From: an uncultured Saprospiraceae bacterium
GTDB taxonomy: Bacteria > Bacteroidota > Bacteroidia > Chitinophagales > Saprospiraceae
Assembly: GCA_943788055.1 (NCBI GenBank)
Contig: CALSOU010000006.1
Location: 1-64,000, forward strand
Direction of reading: 5' to 3'
Length of the DNA: 64,000 bases
The notes beneath the pieces were generated by a model. It saw only the letters and a program-made list of their open reading frames with translations. It ran no database searches and had not been told where the DNA came from. Below, piece by piece: positions 19,945 through 28,202 of the stretch. How positions within the stretch are numbered: position 1 is the first letter of the stretch; each line of letters begins with the position of its first letter. The translations under genes were made by a program, and so were the position numbers.

Positions 19945-20280
19945 TACGAAAATGTGCTAATCGATGGTTTTACCAATTTCCTCATCAACCATAACCATCC
20001 TAAACCACTTTTCTTCCTATATTAATGTTTCTACCCTTAATGCACGACTCCACTTCTAGAGTTTTATCCACATTCTCAGATTAGTATCCTCTTACCAAAC
20101 TATAAGCCTAAATCGTCATGCGTCAAACTTTAATGGCACCAAAGAGTATTGCAAGAGTTAAGGTTCTTCAATTGAAAAATGATCGAGCATTTTGATGTTG
20201 GAATTATCGTAAGGCTCTAATCTTACCCCATGATCTGCCAGTACCAGATCGCTTTCAAAATCTAAGCTCTTACCTTTCAT
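19945..20280 (-). pseudogene. Decayed GNAT acetyltransferase remnant
   Basis: An ATG at 20278-20280 opens a 40-codon frame (stop at 20158-20160) with the look of a RimJ/RimL-type acetyltransferase N-terminus: SLDFESDLVLADHGVRLEPY, then HFSIEEP. Reading through the in-frame TAA continues as LLQYSLVPL, the next conserved block in that family (compare EPxLWxYSLV). Further on, VDEEIGKTI followed by a frame change to STFS fits the later DxxTGxxxGSTRF block. The rest is not recognisable. This is the main content of a 671-bp gap between two genes. Order and spacing of blocks are seen; family assignment is inference. Confidence 0.42.
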
Positions 20281-20294
20281 CAATTATTTTTCCA

Positions 20295-21512
20295 TTACCT
20301 ACTTTGAAGGAGATTAATTCGATTTTCTGTTGCTAACTCAATTGTTGGCGTGTCATTCATTAATTTTACCTTACCTTCAAAGCAAACATTTTTGTTAAGT
20401 AAATACTTTCCAGGCTCGTAGGTAAAGTTTGTCAAATCTTTGTCTCTAATGAAGATACTGAACTCTTGATTTGGAAAAGGTTTATCCAAGTTCAACCACA
20501 GGTGACCAGATCTACTTATTTTGGAAGAAACAACATTTCCGCATACTATCGTTTGTCTGTTGATTCTTTTACCTGCTACGACTGTGTTGAAGTGGCTTCT
20601 TGGTAATTTGTCTTGAGCTAGTGGTTCAAGGCCCTGATTTGACAAGTCAAACCAGTGATCAAGCGTAATTGAGTCCTCAAACTTGTTCAAAAGTGGAAAT
20701 ACATCATATCCTAAGATTTGTTCAGCTTCATCGATAGTGATTGCTTTTGATTCCATTGACATACTTGCTTCTTGATGCTCATAGAAGAAGGCAATGCCTT
20801 GTTGATTCATTGGATCAATAGCAATTTTGATAAAACCAGTTGGAATGCTTAACTGATTGATGGATCTCTCAAGTTTTTGCTCAACACCCTTGAAAATAGG
20901 TGCAGTAATAATATATAACGGAGAGGAGTTCTCAATTACGTATTTTCGAAGATGATCTTCCAACGCTGCCCAGGTCTCTCGATTAAAGTCTGGAATTTGT
21001 GGTGACATGTTTGAGTAGAAGTAGCTTTCACTTAATGCAACTCTTGACCATCTAAAATCAGCACTTGGTGCTAGGTGACCTCTGTCATATCCATAACCGT
21101 CGTAGCTTACCTTTCCGGTACTTGACGTATCTGTCAGGAAGTAATCTTGTTGAACAGCTGATCCTGTAATAACTAATGGATCTTCTCGGAAGTCATTCGT
21201 TCTGTAGACCGAACCAAATTCAACATCTGGTAAGATCATATGCATAACCCAGTTTGCTTGCTCCCTCTCTTCATTGTAGGACAATGTCATTCCTGAATGC
21301 TGAATTAGATCATCAGAAGGAAAACCAAGTCGATCCATGTCAAGTTGAATCTTTTGTAATTTTAGGATTTCTCTTTGATTTTGCAGATCTAAGCGCTCTC
21401 TGTCCACTTTTTGAATAGATTTCTCAATGTCTGACAATTCCTGTTCTATAGTTTGAGATGTCATAGAGATTACTGGGAAAAGGAGTATAAAGAAGAGTCT
21501 AAATCTAATCAT
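20295..21512 (-). CDS. Exported DNA/RNA non-specific endonuclease with coiled coil and OB-like tail
   Basis: The 405-residue protein has a signal peptide (1-19, ending MTSQ) and a coiled coil (about 22-60). The beta-beta-alpha metal nuclease domain holds the DRGH motif (D143-H146, catalytic H146) followed by APSADFRW, and a YSNMSPQIPDFNRETW segment that supplies the metal-binding Asn (N177 by alignment to the Serratia-type family). It cleaves DNA and RNA with a divalent metal. Residues of about 320-395 look like an OB-fold (VCGNVVSSKISRSG ... LNKNVCFEGKVK), a possible nucleic-acid grip. An extracellular or periplasmic nutrient or biofilm role is inferred. Confidence 0.88.
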   Translation of the reverse strand: MIRFRLFFILLFPVISMTSQTIEQELSDIEKSIQKVDRERLDLQNQREILKLQKIQLDMDRLGFPSDDLIQHSGMTLSYNEEREQANWVMHMILPDVEFGSVYRTNDFREDPLVITGSAVQQDYFLTDTSSTGKVSYDGYGYDRGHLAPSADFRWSRVALSESYFYSNMSPQIPDFNRETWAALEDHLRKYVIENSSPLYIITAPIFKGVEQKLERSINQLSIPTGFIKIAIDPMNQQGIAFFYEHQEASMSMESKAITIDEAEQILGYDVFPLLNKFEDSITLDHWFDLSNQGLEPLAQDKLPRSHFNTVVAGKRINRQTIVCGNVVSSKISRSGHLWLNLDKPFPNQEFSIFIRDKDLTNFTYEPGKYLLNKNVCFEGKVKLMNDTPTIELATENRINLLQSR

Positions 21513-21557
21513 CCGTTGTATTTAGATTCAAAGATGCGAAATTTTTACGCAGATATA

Positions 21558-22092
21558 TTTTTTGATCAACCTATTGGAGATTGATATGCACCCAATGTGA
21601 CTGCTAGTGACAATATGGATAAAATGTTTAATGGTTCAGGTCTTAACACAGGTAACTATTATAATACGTTATAAAGGTGGTCTGCGCTTTACCTTACTCT
21701 GGCGCAAGTGGCATACACTACTATGGCAGTGAAACTGAAAGACAAAGTATCATTGATTATTTCGATTGGACGATAGATTACGATGGGTTGAACTGCTCTG
21801 ATTCTTGTCTTACCAGCAGTATATCTGAGTTGAATACCATTACAGATCTCAGGATATTCCCCAACCCTACCAACAAGTTATTTATATTGAAATGACGCTC
21901 TCGGAATCTATAGACCTACAGATACAGGTCATGGATATTCATGGTAGAATAGTACACAAAGAGTCAATGAATAACTTGAGTGGCAAGGTGAGTAAGTCAA
22001 TTGATCTATCTGACGAGCCATCGGGTACTTACCTACTAAGATTTATCAACGGAGAGCAAGTGAAAAACAAAAAAATAGTCTTGCAGAAATAG
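21558..22092 (+). pseudogene. Truncated, decayed copy of the neighbouring BspA-type gene
   Basis: This stretch aligns with the 3' end of the intact gene at 22232-24349, but the reading frame is broken. Similarity begins in the last BspA repeat (TATTGGAGATTG ... CCAATGTGAC). A codon that is CAA in the intact gene is TAA here (TTATAAAGG). The spacer is shortened and shifts frame before [10 protein letters not shown] deleted base in TTTATATTG (intact TTTCATGTTG) ends the frame at 21893-21895. The last 200 bp still encode the Por-type sorting tail in another frame. Both PKD domains and nearly all repeats are missing. Confidence 0.82.
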
Positions 22093-22100
22093 TTTGATTG
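21812..22100 (+). repeat. Direct repeat copy A (sorting-domain region)
   Basis: These 289 bp match 24068-24357 with roughly ten substitutions and one deletion by eye. The repeat spans the C-terminal sorting domain, stop codon and a few bases beyond. It is the best-preserved part of the duplicated BspA gene and a possible recombination substrate. Confidence 0.85.
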
Positions 22101-22231
22101 CTCTATGTTGAAAAATTAAAAGCGTATCAAGATTTAATTCATCGGCCTTACGCCATGACAAATATTTATATATATATAAATTTTCTAACTTTAATGAATT
22201 ATTACTCCTTAGAGACTAACAAATATTATCG

Positions 22232-24349
22232 ATGAAAAATATTCTCTACCTTCTACTGTTCATTTCCTCAGTTGCTTACAGTCAAACACCAATTACAGAT
22301 GCTAACTTTAATGATGCTATAGCTGACTGTCTTTCTACTCATCCAGTCACTGGTCTTTGTGTAGACAGCGAATATGGTCCTATGCCGGATTGGGATGTAT
22401 CAAATGTGACTGATATGGATTCGGCATTTGTCGCTCGAAGTACTTTTGATGCAGACCTTGGAGATTGGGATGTATCCAATGTGACTACTATGCACTGGAT
22501 GTTTAGAGATGCAACTTCTTTCAATCAAGATATTAGTAATTGGGATGTATCCAATGTGACTAATATGAATCGTCTGTTTTTTAATGCATCTTCTTTCAAT
22601 CAACATATTGGAGATTGGGATGTATCCAATGTAACTACTATGTGGAGTATGTTTAATAAGGCAACATCATTCAACCAAGATATTGGTAATTGGGACGTAT
22701 CCAATGTGTTTAATATGCAAGGTTTATTTTTTACTGCATCTTCTTTCAACCAAGATATTGGTGATTGGGATGTATCTAGCGTCAATAATATGTCTTATAT
22801 GTTCGAAAATGCGTCATCCTTCAATCAAGATATCGGAAATTGGAATGTGAGTAGCGTGACTAATATGCGTCGTATGTTTTACGGAGCTACAATTTTCAAC
22901 CAAGATATTGGAGATTGGGATGTGAGCAGCGTAACTATCATGGGAGGTATGTTTTACGCAAATAAGTTTTTCAATCAAGATATTGGTAATTGGGATGTGA
23001 GCAATGTGACTACTATGGTAGGTATGTTTGCTCTCGCGGATTCTTTCAACCAAGATATTGGTAATTGGGATGTGAGCAATGTGACTCTAATGGGGAGTAT
23101 GTTTCAACCTGCAAAATCTTTCAATCAAGATATTGGTAATTGGGATGTGAGCAATGTGACTAATATGTTATGGATGTTTAAAGGTTCAACTTCTTTCAAT
23201 CAAGATATTGGTGATTGGAATGTGAGTAATGTCACGATTATGAGTGAGATGTTTGCCGGTGCATCTTCTTTCAATCAAGATATAGGCGATTGGAATGTAT
23301 CTACTGTGACTAAGATGTATGGTATGTTTGTAAACGCAACATCTTTTAATCAAGACCTTGGTGGCTGGGATGTATCCAATGTGGATAATATGGGACTATT
23401 GTTTAATAGTTCAGGACTTAATACATGTAACTATGATAATACACTACAAGGTTGGTCTACACTAAACCTTACACCAAATGTAACTTTAGGTGCAGCCGGT
23501 AAAAACTACTGTGACAGTGAAACTGAAAGGCAAAGCATTATAGATAATTTCGGTTGGACTATAAATGACGATGGGTTGAACTGCTCTGAACCGTGTATAC
23601 CTGCTGCAAATTTTTCTGCTAGTGTTACAGAAGTATGCGAAGGTGAAGATGTACAGTTTACTGATGCATCTTCTGATAACGTAACAGCTTGGTTATGGAC
23701 ATTCGAAGGCGGAACACCAGCAACCAGCACAGAGCAGAATCCTCTTGTCAGTTATGATGCTCCTGGAAACTACGATGTCACACTAGAAGTTACTGCGGGT
23801 GCAGGAAGTAATCAGGTTGTTTATGAAGATCTGATTACTGTAATAGGAATTCCAACAGCTGAATTTGAAGTAACTATAGAAGACCTAGAGTACTCCTTTG
23901 TATATACTGGAGTAAATGGTGGTCTATTTAATTGGGATTTTGGAGATGGAAATAGTTCAACGGATGAAAACCCAGTCCACACCTATGACGACAATGGTAT
24001 ATATAACGTTACATTAGTTGTCTCTAACGAATGTGGAAATGACTTTATTACTAAACAAATAGATATCACCAGCAGTATATCTGAGTTGAATACCATTACA
24101 GACCTCAGGATATTCCCCAACCCTACCAATAAGTTATTTCATGTTGAAATGACGCTCTCGGAATCTATAGACCTACAGATAGAGGTCATGGATATTCATG
24201 GTAGAATAGTACACAAAGAGTCTATGAATAACTTGGATGGCAAGGTGAGCAAATCAATAGATCTATCTGACGAGCCATCGGGTACTTACCTACTAAGATT
24301 TATCAACGGAGAGCAAGTGAAAAACAAAAAAATAGTATTGCAGAAATAG
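22232..24349 (+). CDS. BspA-type repeat surface protein with PKD domains and T9SS tail
   Basis: The 705-residue protein has a signal peptide (1-18, ending AYSQ). Residues 53-377 are thirteen tandem 25-residue DUF285/BspA-like units, consensus xWDVSNVTxMxxMFxxAxSFNQDIG, plus a fourteenth partial unit. Two PKD domains follow (about 455-540 and 545-625; [18 protein letters not shown] and [16 protein letters not shown]). A Por-type T9SS sorting domain closes the protein (about 635-705). It should be exported and anchored on the cell surface. Such repeats mediate adhesion in other bacteria; the ligand here is unknown. A decayed paralogue lies just upstream. Confidence 0.93.
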   Translation: MKNILYLLLFISSVAYSQTPITDANFNDAIADCLSTHPVTGLCVDSEYGPMPDWDVSNVTDMDSAFVARSTFDADLGDWDVSNVTTMHWMFRDATSFNQDISNWDVSNVTNMNRLFFNASSFNQHIGDWDVSNVTTMWSMFNKATSFNQDIGNWDVSNVFNMQGLFFTASSFNQDIGDWDVSSVNNMSYMFENASSFNQDIGNWNVSSVTNMRRMFYGATIFNQDIGDWDVSSVTIMGGMFYANKFFNQDIGNWDVSNVTTMVGMFALADSFNQDIGNWDVSNVTLMGSMFQPAKSFNQDIGNWDVSNVTNMLWMFKGSTSFNQDIGDWNVSNVTIMSEMFAGASSFNQDIGDWNVSTVTKMYGMFVNATSFNQDLGGWDVSNVDNMGLLFNSSGLNTCNYDNTLQGWSTLNLTPNVTLGAAGKNYCDSETERQSIIDNFGWTINDDGLNCSEPCIPAANFSASVTEVCEGEDVQFTDASSDNVTAWLWTFEGGTPATSTEQNPLVSYDAPGNYDVTLEVTAGAGSNQVVYEDLITVIGIPTAEFEVTIEDLEYSFVYTGVNGGLFNWDFGDGNSSTDENPVHTYDDNGIYNVTLVVSNECGNDFITKQIDITSSISELNTITDLRIFPNPTNKLFHVEMTLSESIDLQIEVMDIHGRIVHKESMNNLDGKVSKSIDLSDEPSGTYLLRFINGEQVKNKKIVLQK
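22388..23362 (+). repeat. Thirteen tandem 75-bp coding repeats
   Basis: These are in-frame 75-bp units (25 codons) inside the BspA-type gene. Each has the core GATTGGGATGT..CCAATGTGAC and TTTCAATCAAGATATTGG. The diverged positions fall mainly in the variable xxMFxxA segment. Unit length is constant across all copies, which favours expansion and contraction by recombination. Confidence 0.9.
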
Positions 24350-24357
24350 TTTGATTG
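24068..24357 (+). repeat. Direct repeat copy B (sorting-domain region)
   Basis: This is the intact counterpart of 21812-22100. It encodes the T9SS sorting domain of the BspA-type protein and runs a few bases past its stop codon. Confidence 0.85.
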
Positions 24358-24417
24358 TTCTCTTTTGAAATATCTAATATTAGTTTTTTCTCAAGAGAAC
24401 TTATTACATTATTTTTT

Positions 24418-24909
24418 TTACCATGCAGCTCGCCACTGCCTTACAGTGTGTATCTTACCATCGTCTCCAAAAATAAATTTTTCTAGAAAGAGATCTTTTT
24501 CTACGGTACCGTCTTTTTTGTACTTAGTTTCTGTAGAAGTTACCTCAACAAGACTCCTAACACCCTCAAGTTCATATGGAACAAAATATACAGGTTTTGA
24601 AACTATTGAGTCATACAAAGAAAACATCTCTTTCTGATCTTCAACAGTCATCATAACTGGTTTTTCTGCGTTGAACGGAAAAAACCTAACCGTATCTTTT
24701 GCATTTAAAAAAACTGCTTCTGCGTCCATAGCAGCATAATTCGATAACAAGTTCTTAACAATTTCTACTTGTTCATCAGAACCCATGAGAAACTTTGTCC
24801 CAGAACTAACCCACTCCCCAGCTTTTTTATCAACTTCCTTTTCTACAAGTTGATTGGAACAAGAGTAAATTGAAATTAAAACTGCCAATAAAACAAGTAC
24901 GTTTTTCAT
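24418..24909 (-). CDS. NTF2/SnoaL-like lipoprotein
   Basis: The 163-residue protein has a short lipoprotein signal with Cys at residue 17 (SIYSC). The mature domain looks like a cone-shaped NTF2/SnoaL fold: an initial helix (EQVEIVKNLLSNYAAMDAE), and C-terminal strands LFLEKFIFGDDGKIHTVRQW with the late His/Arg/Gln pattern. In this superfamily the pocket can be enzymatic or purely binding; no catalytic set is clear. It is convergent with the BspA-type gene. Confidence 0.65.
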   Translation of the reverse strand: MKNVLVLLAVLISIYSCSNQLVEKEVDKKAGEWVSSGTKFLMGSDEQVEIVKNLLSNYAAMDAEAVFLNAKDTVRFFPFNAEKPVMMTVEDQKEMFSLYDSIVSKPVYFVPYELEGVRSLVEVTSTETKYKKDGTVEKDLFLEKFIFGDDGKIHTVRQWRAAW

Positions 24910-24985
24910 TTTTAGTTATTTATATTGATTAATAATGATAAAGATACCTGTTTAATTTAAAAATGTGAAATTGATAGTTTTAATT

Positions 24986-25021
24986 AAAAAACGGTTACAC
25001 TTTACAAAAGTATAACCGTTT
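24986..25021 (-). terminator. Terminator downstream of the 25146 lipoprotein gene
   Basis: On the minus strand the stem AACGGTTATAC/GTGTAACCGTT is followed by six T. It closely resembles the terminator at 26877-26911 after the initiator tRNA, and the similarity continues beyond the hairpin. Confidence 0.6.
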
Positions 25022-25060
25022 AATTGTTTTAATATCGGGAACTGGATTTACTTCACAAGG
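25022..25060 (-). other. Degenerate copy of initiator tRNA 3' end (possible relic)
   Basis: Together with the hairpin at 24986-25021 this aligns to the 3' end and downstream of tRNA-fMet at 26911-26950. Shared blocks include AACCGTTT, ATTGTT, TA-TA-CGGG and GGA-TT, about 34 of 43 positions by eye from the hairpin's distal arm outward. A full tRNA fold cannot be drawn. It may be a decayed integration-site duplicate. Confidence 0.3.
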
Positions 25061-25145
25061 GGCTAATCGTACTGGTTAAGTATCAATCAAAACCTGAGTT
25101 AAATATTCAAAATCAAAAAGTTCTCTGACCTACAAAAATATAAAA

Positions 25146-25832
25146 CTAATTAATTTTTTCAACAACGAAATTTAAGGTATAGTCTGCATTGTTAGCTCCT
25201 TCTTTCCACCAGAATGTATACGTTCCATTGCTAATATCAAGGTTTTCATTATTTACCCCTTCGTAACCTGGCAGTGGGAAATCTTGACGAAAACTGTTCA
25301 ATATATTTTCATTAACAGATTTAGCAAAGCCTATCCCAATAAGTGGGTAGGTCACTGGTAATGAAATAAAATTAATAACATTATCAGAATTCCAATCAAT
25401 TTTATCACTGTTATTAATCGCTACAAAAGCTCCATTTTGTTCTTCAAAACTTCCAATACATGGGAAATCTTCGAAATTATGAAAAGGACTCACATCAAGA
25501 CTCTCCACGGTAATCGAAACTAAACGTTCGTTCTCGGAAAGATTAAAAGAAAAAACATCAACATATGACTCATGATTTGGAAAATAAGGGATAATTGGTT
25601 CTGGCGGCCCTCCTTCGAAGGTGGTACACATAGCACCTTCAGCTGGTGTAGAACTACCAATAATTCTATTATCTCCAACTTGTAAAGACACAAATGAAGG
25701 GCTTAATAAATCACCTGAGAGTTCGCCATCAACCTCTTCATCCCAAGCGATGCCGCTGTATGAGTCATCACTTGAATTACAAGCAACAAGAAATAAGAAT
25801 AATAATGGGAATAGTTTTAAATAAGTTTTCAT
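25146..25832 (-). CDS. Hypothetical lipoprotein
   Basis: The 228-residue protein has a lipoprotein signal with lipobox LVAC (C18) and a Ser/Asp-rich linker (NSSDDSYSG). The rest is beta-rich with an aromatic C-terminal strand (GTYTFWWKEGANNADYTLNFVVEKIN). I do not recognise the family. It lies inside the segment bracketed by the two tRNA-3'-like sequences, next to a CPBP protease gene on the same strand. Confidence 0.7.
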   Translation of the reverse strand: MKTYLKLFPLLFLFLVACNSSDDSYSGIAWDEEVDGELSGDLLSPSFVSLQVGDNRIIGSSTPAEGAMCTTFEGGPPEPIIPYFPNHESYVDVFSFNLSENERLVSITVESLDVSPFHNFEDFPCIGSFEEQNGAFVAINNSDKIDWNSDNVINFISLPVTYPLIGIGFAKSVNENILNSFRQDFPLPGYEGVNNENLDISNGTYTFWWKEGANNADYTLNFVVEKIN

Positions 25833-26126
25833 AGTTAAGTAATTAGCTGGTTGTTAGAGTTTTAATACATTGTAAAATGCAATAATATAAAATTGTATAA
25901 AATTATCCAAACACAAATCAAATCTCAAGACCTCATCCTATATTTCAATTCATTCATTCCTTTACAATACGTTGAGACGGTAAAAATAAATAACGGACCA
26001 GTAAAAATACAAATTCGCTGTGGGTATGAGATAACTCATTCGAAATATCGAACATTAGTTTTACTTCAAAAGATATAATAGACACTCATCATATAATGAC
26101 TCTTATAAATTGTTTTATTTAGTTAT

Positions 26127-26771
26127 TTATAAATAACCAGAGTAAATAAACGTAATTACAATTGAATTATAGACTCCATGACAAAATATAGAATACCATA
26201 AATTTCTTTTAAAAAATAAGAAAAGACTCAGATATACTGCACCTACAATTAATGCATTTATAAGCCCAGCTACACCTAATTGATAATGATATGCCCCAAA
26301 AATAATGGCCGTCCCAATAAAGGCTATTATCGTTGCATATTTACCTTTAATCATTTTTTCTAGTCGGGAAAAGATAAATCCATGAAAAACAATTTCTTCA
26401 TAAAATCCACCAACTAACCAACCCATAATAATAATAATAAAATATTGCCAAATATTACCTTTTATAAAAGCATGAAGTCCAATTTCAGTTCCTTCAAAAA
26501 CTATGAAATTTTCCAGTGTTGGAAAGAAAATCAATTGCATAAAGCTTAAAGTTAAAACTGCAACCAAGCTTCCTATTATAATTGACTTAGGTTTAAATTT
26601 CTTGCAGCTAAAACCTATATTATTGAAGTTTTCATTAAAATATTTTAAAACGATCAATACTAGAAGTAAAATAGGAACGCTGTATCCGAAATTTGGAATA
26701 AGTTCAGTATGTGGTAAAATGATAATTACACATATTGTAAGAATGTTGAGTAGTATCTCATTTCTACTCAT
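26127..26771 (-). CDS. CPBP-family intramembrane protease-like protein
   Basis: The 214-residue multi-spanning membrane protein has the CPBP/Abi motifs: EE in GGFYEEIVFHGFIF (motif 1, although the usual Arg of EExxxR is His here), FGAYHY (motif 2, FxxxH) and HGVYNS (HxxxN). In this family these residues bind a metal or water for intramembrane proteolysis. The open frame runs back to 27011 through the tRNA gene, which is an artefact; the ATG at 26769-26771 (MSRNEILLN) gives the first membrane helix and is the credible start. The His substitution makes activity uncertain. Confidence 0.82.
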   Translation of the reverse strand: MSRNEILLNILTICVIIILPHTELIPNFGYSVPILLLVLIVLKYFNENFNNIGFSCKKFKPKSIIIGSLVAVLTLSFMQLIFFPTLENFIVFEGTEIGLHAFIKGNIWQYFIIIIMGWLVGGFYEEIVFHGFIFSRLEKMIKGKYATIIAFIGTAIIFGAYHYQLGVAGLINALIVGAVYLSLFLFFKRNLWYSIFCHGVYNSIVITFIYSGYL

Positions 26772-26876
26772 AATTGAATTAATCAAAAACTCTAATGAAG
26801 GACAAACCAAATGTTTAAAGGTCTCAGCTAACTTATAAGAGCAACTTTTATTATCCTTGATGATCCATGTAAATAT

Positions 26877-26911
26877 AAAAAAACGGTTTACTATATAATA
26901 GTATAACCGTT
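26877..26911 (-). terminator. Terminator of the initiator tRNA
   Basis: On the minus strand AACGGTTATACTATTATATAGTAAACCGTT forms a strong stem-loop (stem length about 12 bp with one offset) followed by seven T. It begins about 13 bp after the tRNA 3' end. Confidence 0.75.
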
Positions 26912-26923
26912 TTATTGTTGTAG

Positions 26924-26996
<73 letters not shown>

Positions 26997-27044
26997 ATAT
27001 ATTTTTGACACTAACTTTCTAGTGTTGCTTGTTCAAATGGACGG

Positions 27045-27077
27045 CAAATATATGACCTATTCTTGGATTTTTCCAAA
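27045..27077 (-). promoter_or_regulatory. Promoter of the initiator tRNA
   Basis: On the minus strand TTTG (27074-27077), a 21-bp spacer and TATATTTG (27045-27052) match the Bacteroidota sigma-A promoter (TTTG - 19 to 21 - TAnnTTTG). The tRNA starts about 48 bp downstream of the -7 element. Confidence 0.7.
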
Positions 27078-27116
27078 TAAATAGAATAGATTTTTGATTT
27101 TCTTTTTACAGGAAAT

Positions 27117-27240
27117 GAATGATCGTCTCTTAAAGCTTGCAAAAGTCGAAATTGTGCTGCATGCGTCAGGGATCGTAGCGGGTTCACACTTGCGAAGCAA
27201 AGGGTGATATGATCGAAGAGCCCGCCCGGACGCCCAAACA
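27117..27240. other. GC-rich structured segment, no gene recognised
   Basis: This 124-bp stretch is clearly richer in G+C than its AT-rich surroundings. It can form an 8-bp stem (27178-27185 with 27218-27225) enclosing a smaller TTGC-GAA-GCAA hairpin. Short overlapping open frames cross it on the minus strand, but none has a convincing start or protein family. It could be a dispersed repeat or structured RNA. Confidence 0.35.
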
Positions 27241-27258
27241 TAGAAGAGAAACAACTAT

Positions 27259-28074
27259 CTACTGCAGTCGTATATTAATACGTCGATTGAGCTCTCTCAA
27301 TTCATCTAACTGAGTGTTTTCTTTTTCCAAGTAAGCATCAAGATCACCAAAAATCGTTTCCATCTTAGCCTTGATTGATAGGATATATTTGTCTAGCCTT
27401 TCCTTAACATCTGTTTCCAGCAGCCTTTGTCCTTTTTTAATCTCTTTTTTGAATGTTTTTAGTAACTTGTTCCTTTGCCATCCTAAGGTGACACTCGCGA
27501 ATGTAACACCGATTGCAGTAAGAATTCCACCTGTGATATCAAAAACGGCACCTTGAGTTAAAGCTGTAATAATAACTCCCACAACTGCTATACCTACTCC
27601 AGCAGCGAGATTTGGCGCTAGGTTGGCACTTGGTCCTGAGAATCCTAATCGTAGAAATTCTCGCTTTTTTGGACGAAATCCTTAAAGCTTTCTTGCAGTT
27701 CTCGAATTATGCTGTGCTTTTGTTGAGCTATATCTGAAAAGACTTCGTCTTGATTTGTCAAGATCGCTTTGCTTGTCTTAAGCTTAATGTCGATCATGCG
27801 AATCATATTTTGAATTTGCTCTGCTACGTCAACAATACCTGTATTCAACTTGTCTTTTAATTCAAGATTCAGCTTATACTCAAGCTCTTTTGCCTGCCTT
27901 GACTTCACCCACGATTACAAAAGTAAAGAGGGTCTCAACCCGATCTTTAATCTCTTCCAGGACCTGTTGTAAAGATGCGTTTGAAATTTTATCTGTCAGC
28001 TCGATGATTAGATCAAGAGTTTGCTTGAAATATTGACTCTTTTCTGCAGCTCTTGTATCGATAATCTTTTTCAA
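27259..28074 (-). pseudogene. Remnant of a dynamin-like GTPase
   Basis: Three minus-strand frames together look like one broken gene. The first (from a TTG at 28072-28074) is helical and ends in FTFVIVGEVKAGK, the start of a dynamin-type P-loop, and then breaks at 27885-27905 where the rest of the GTPase domain should be. The second frame is a long helical region (ELEYKLNLELKDKLNTG ... FKDFVQKSE). At about 27650 the frame shifts again to LRLGFSGPSANLAPN, a Gly/Val membrane-insertion-like segment (LAAGVGIAVVGVIITALTQG) and a closing coiled coil. The nucleotide-binding core is deleted, so it should be inactive. Confidence 0.72.
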
Positions 28075-28202
28075 ATTGTCTTGATTTGTAACAAATTTAC
28101 GAACTAAGGCAAACAGTCATTTAGTAATTTGTGTTTATTTGACTATTCTTACACGCTAGCGTTCCAATTTAAGACGTTTTCTAACCTACTAAATACGCAC
28201 TT

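Noticed and set aside
22388-23362. Tandem repeats as a possible CRISPR array
   Set aside because: The 75-bp units are contiguous, in-frame and code for BspA repeats; there are no spacers and no cas genes.
27259-28074. Three small genes in place of the dynamin-like remnant
   Set aside because: The pieces follow the order of one larger family protein and lack sensible starts; a broken single gene explains them better.
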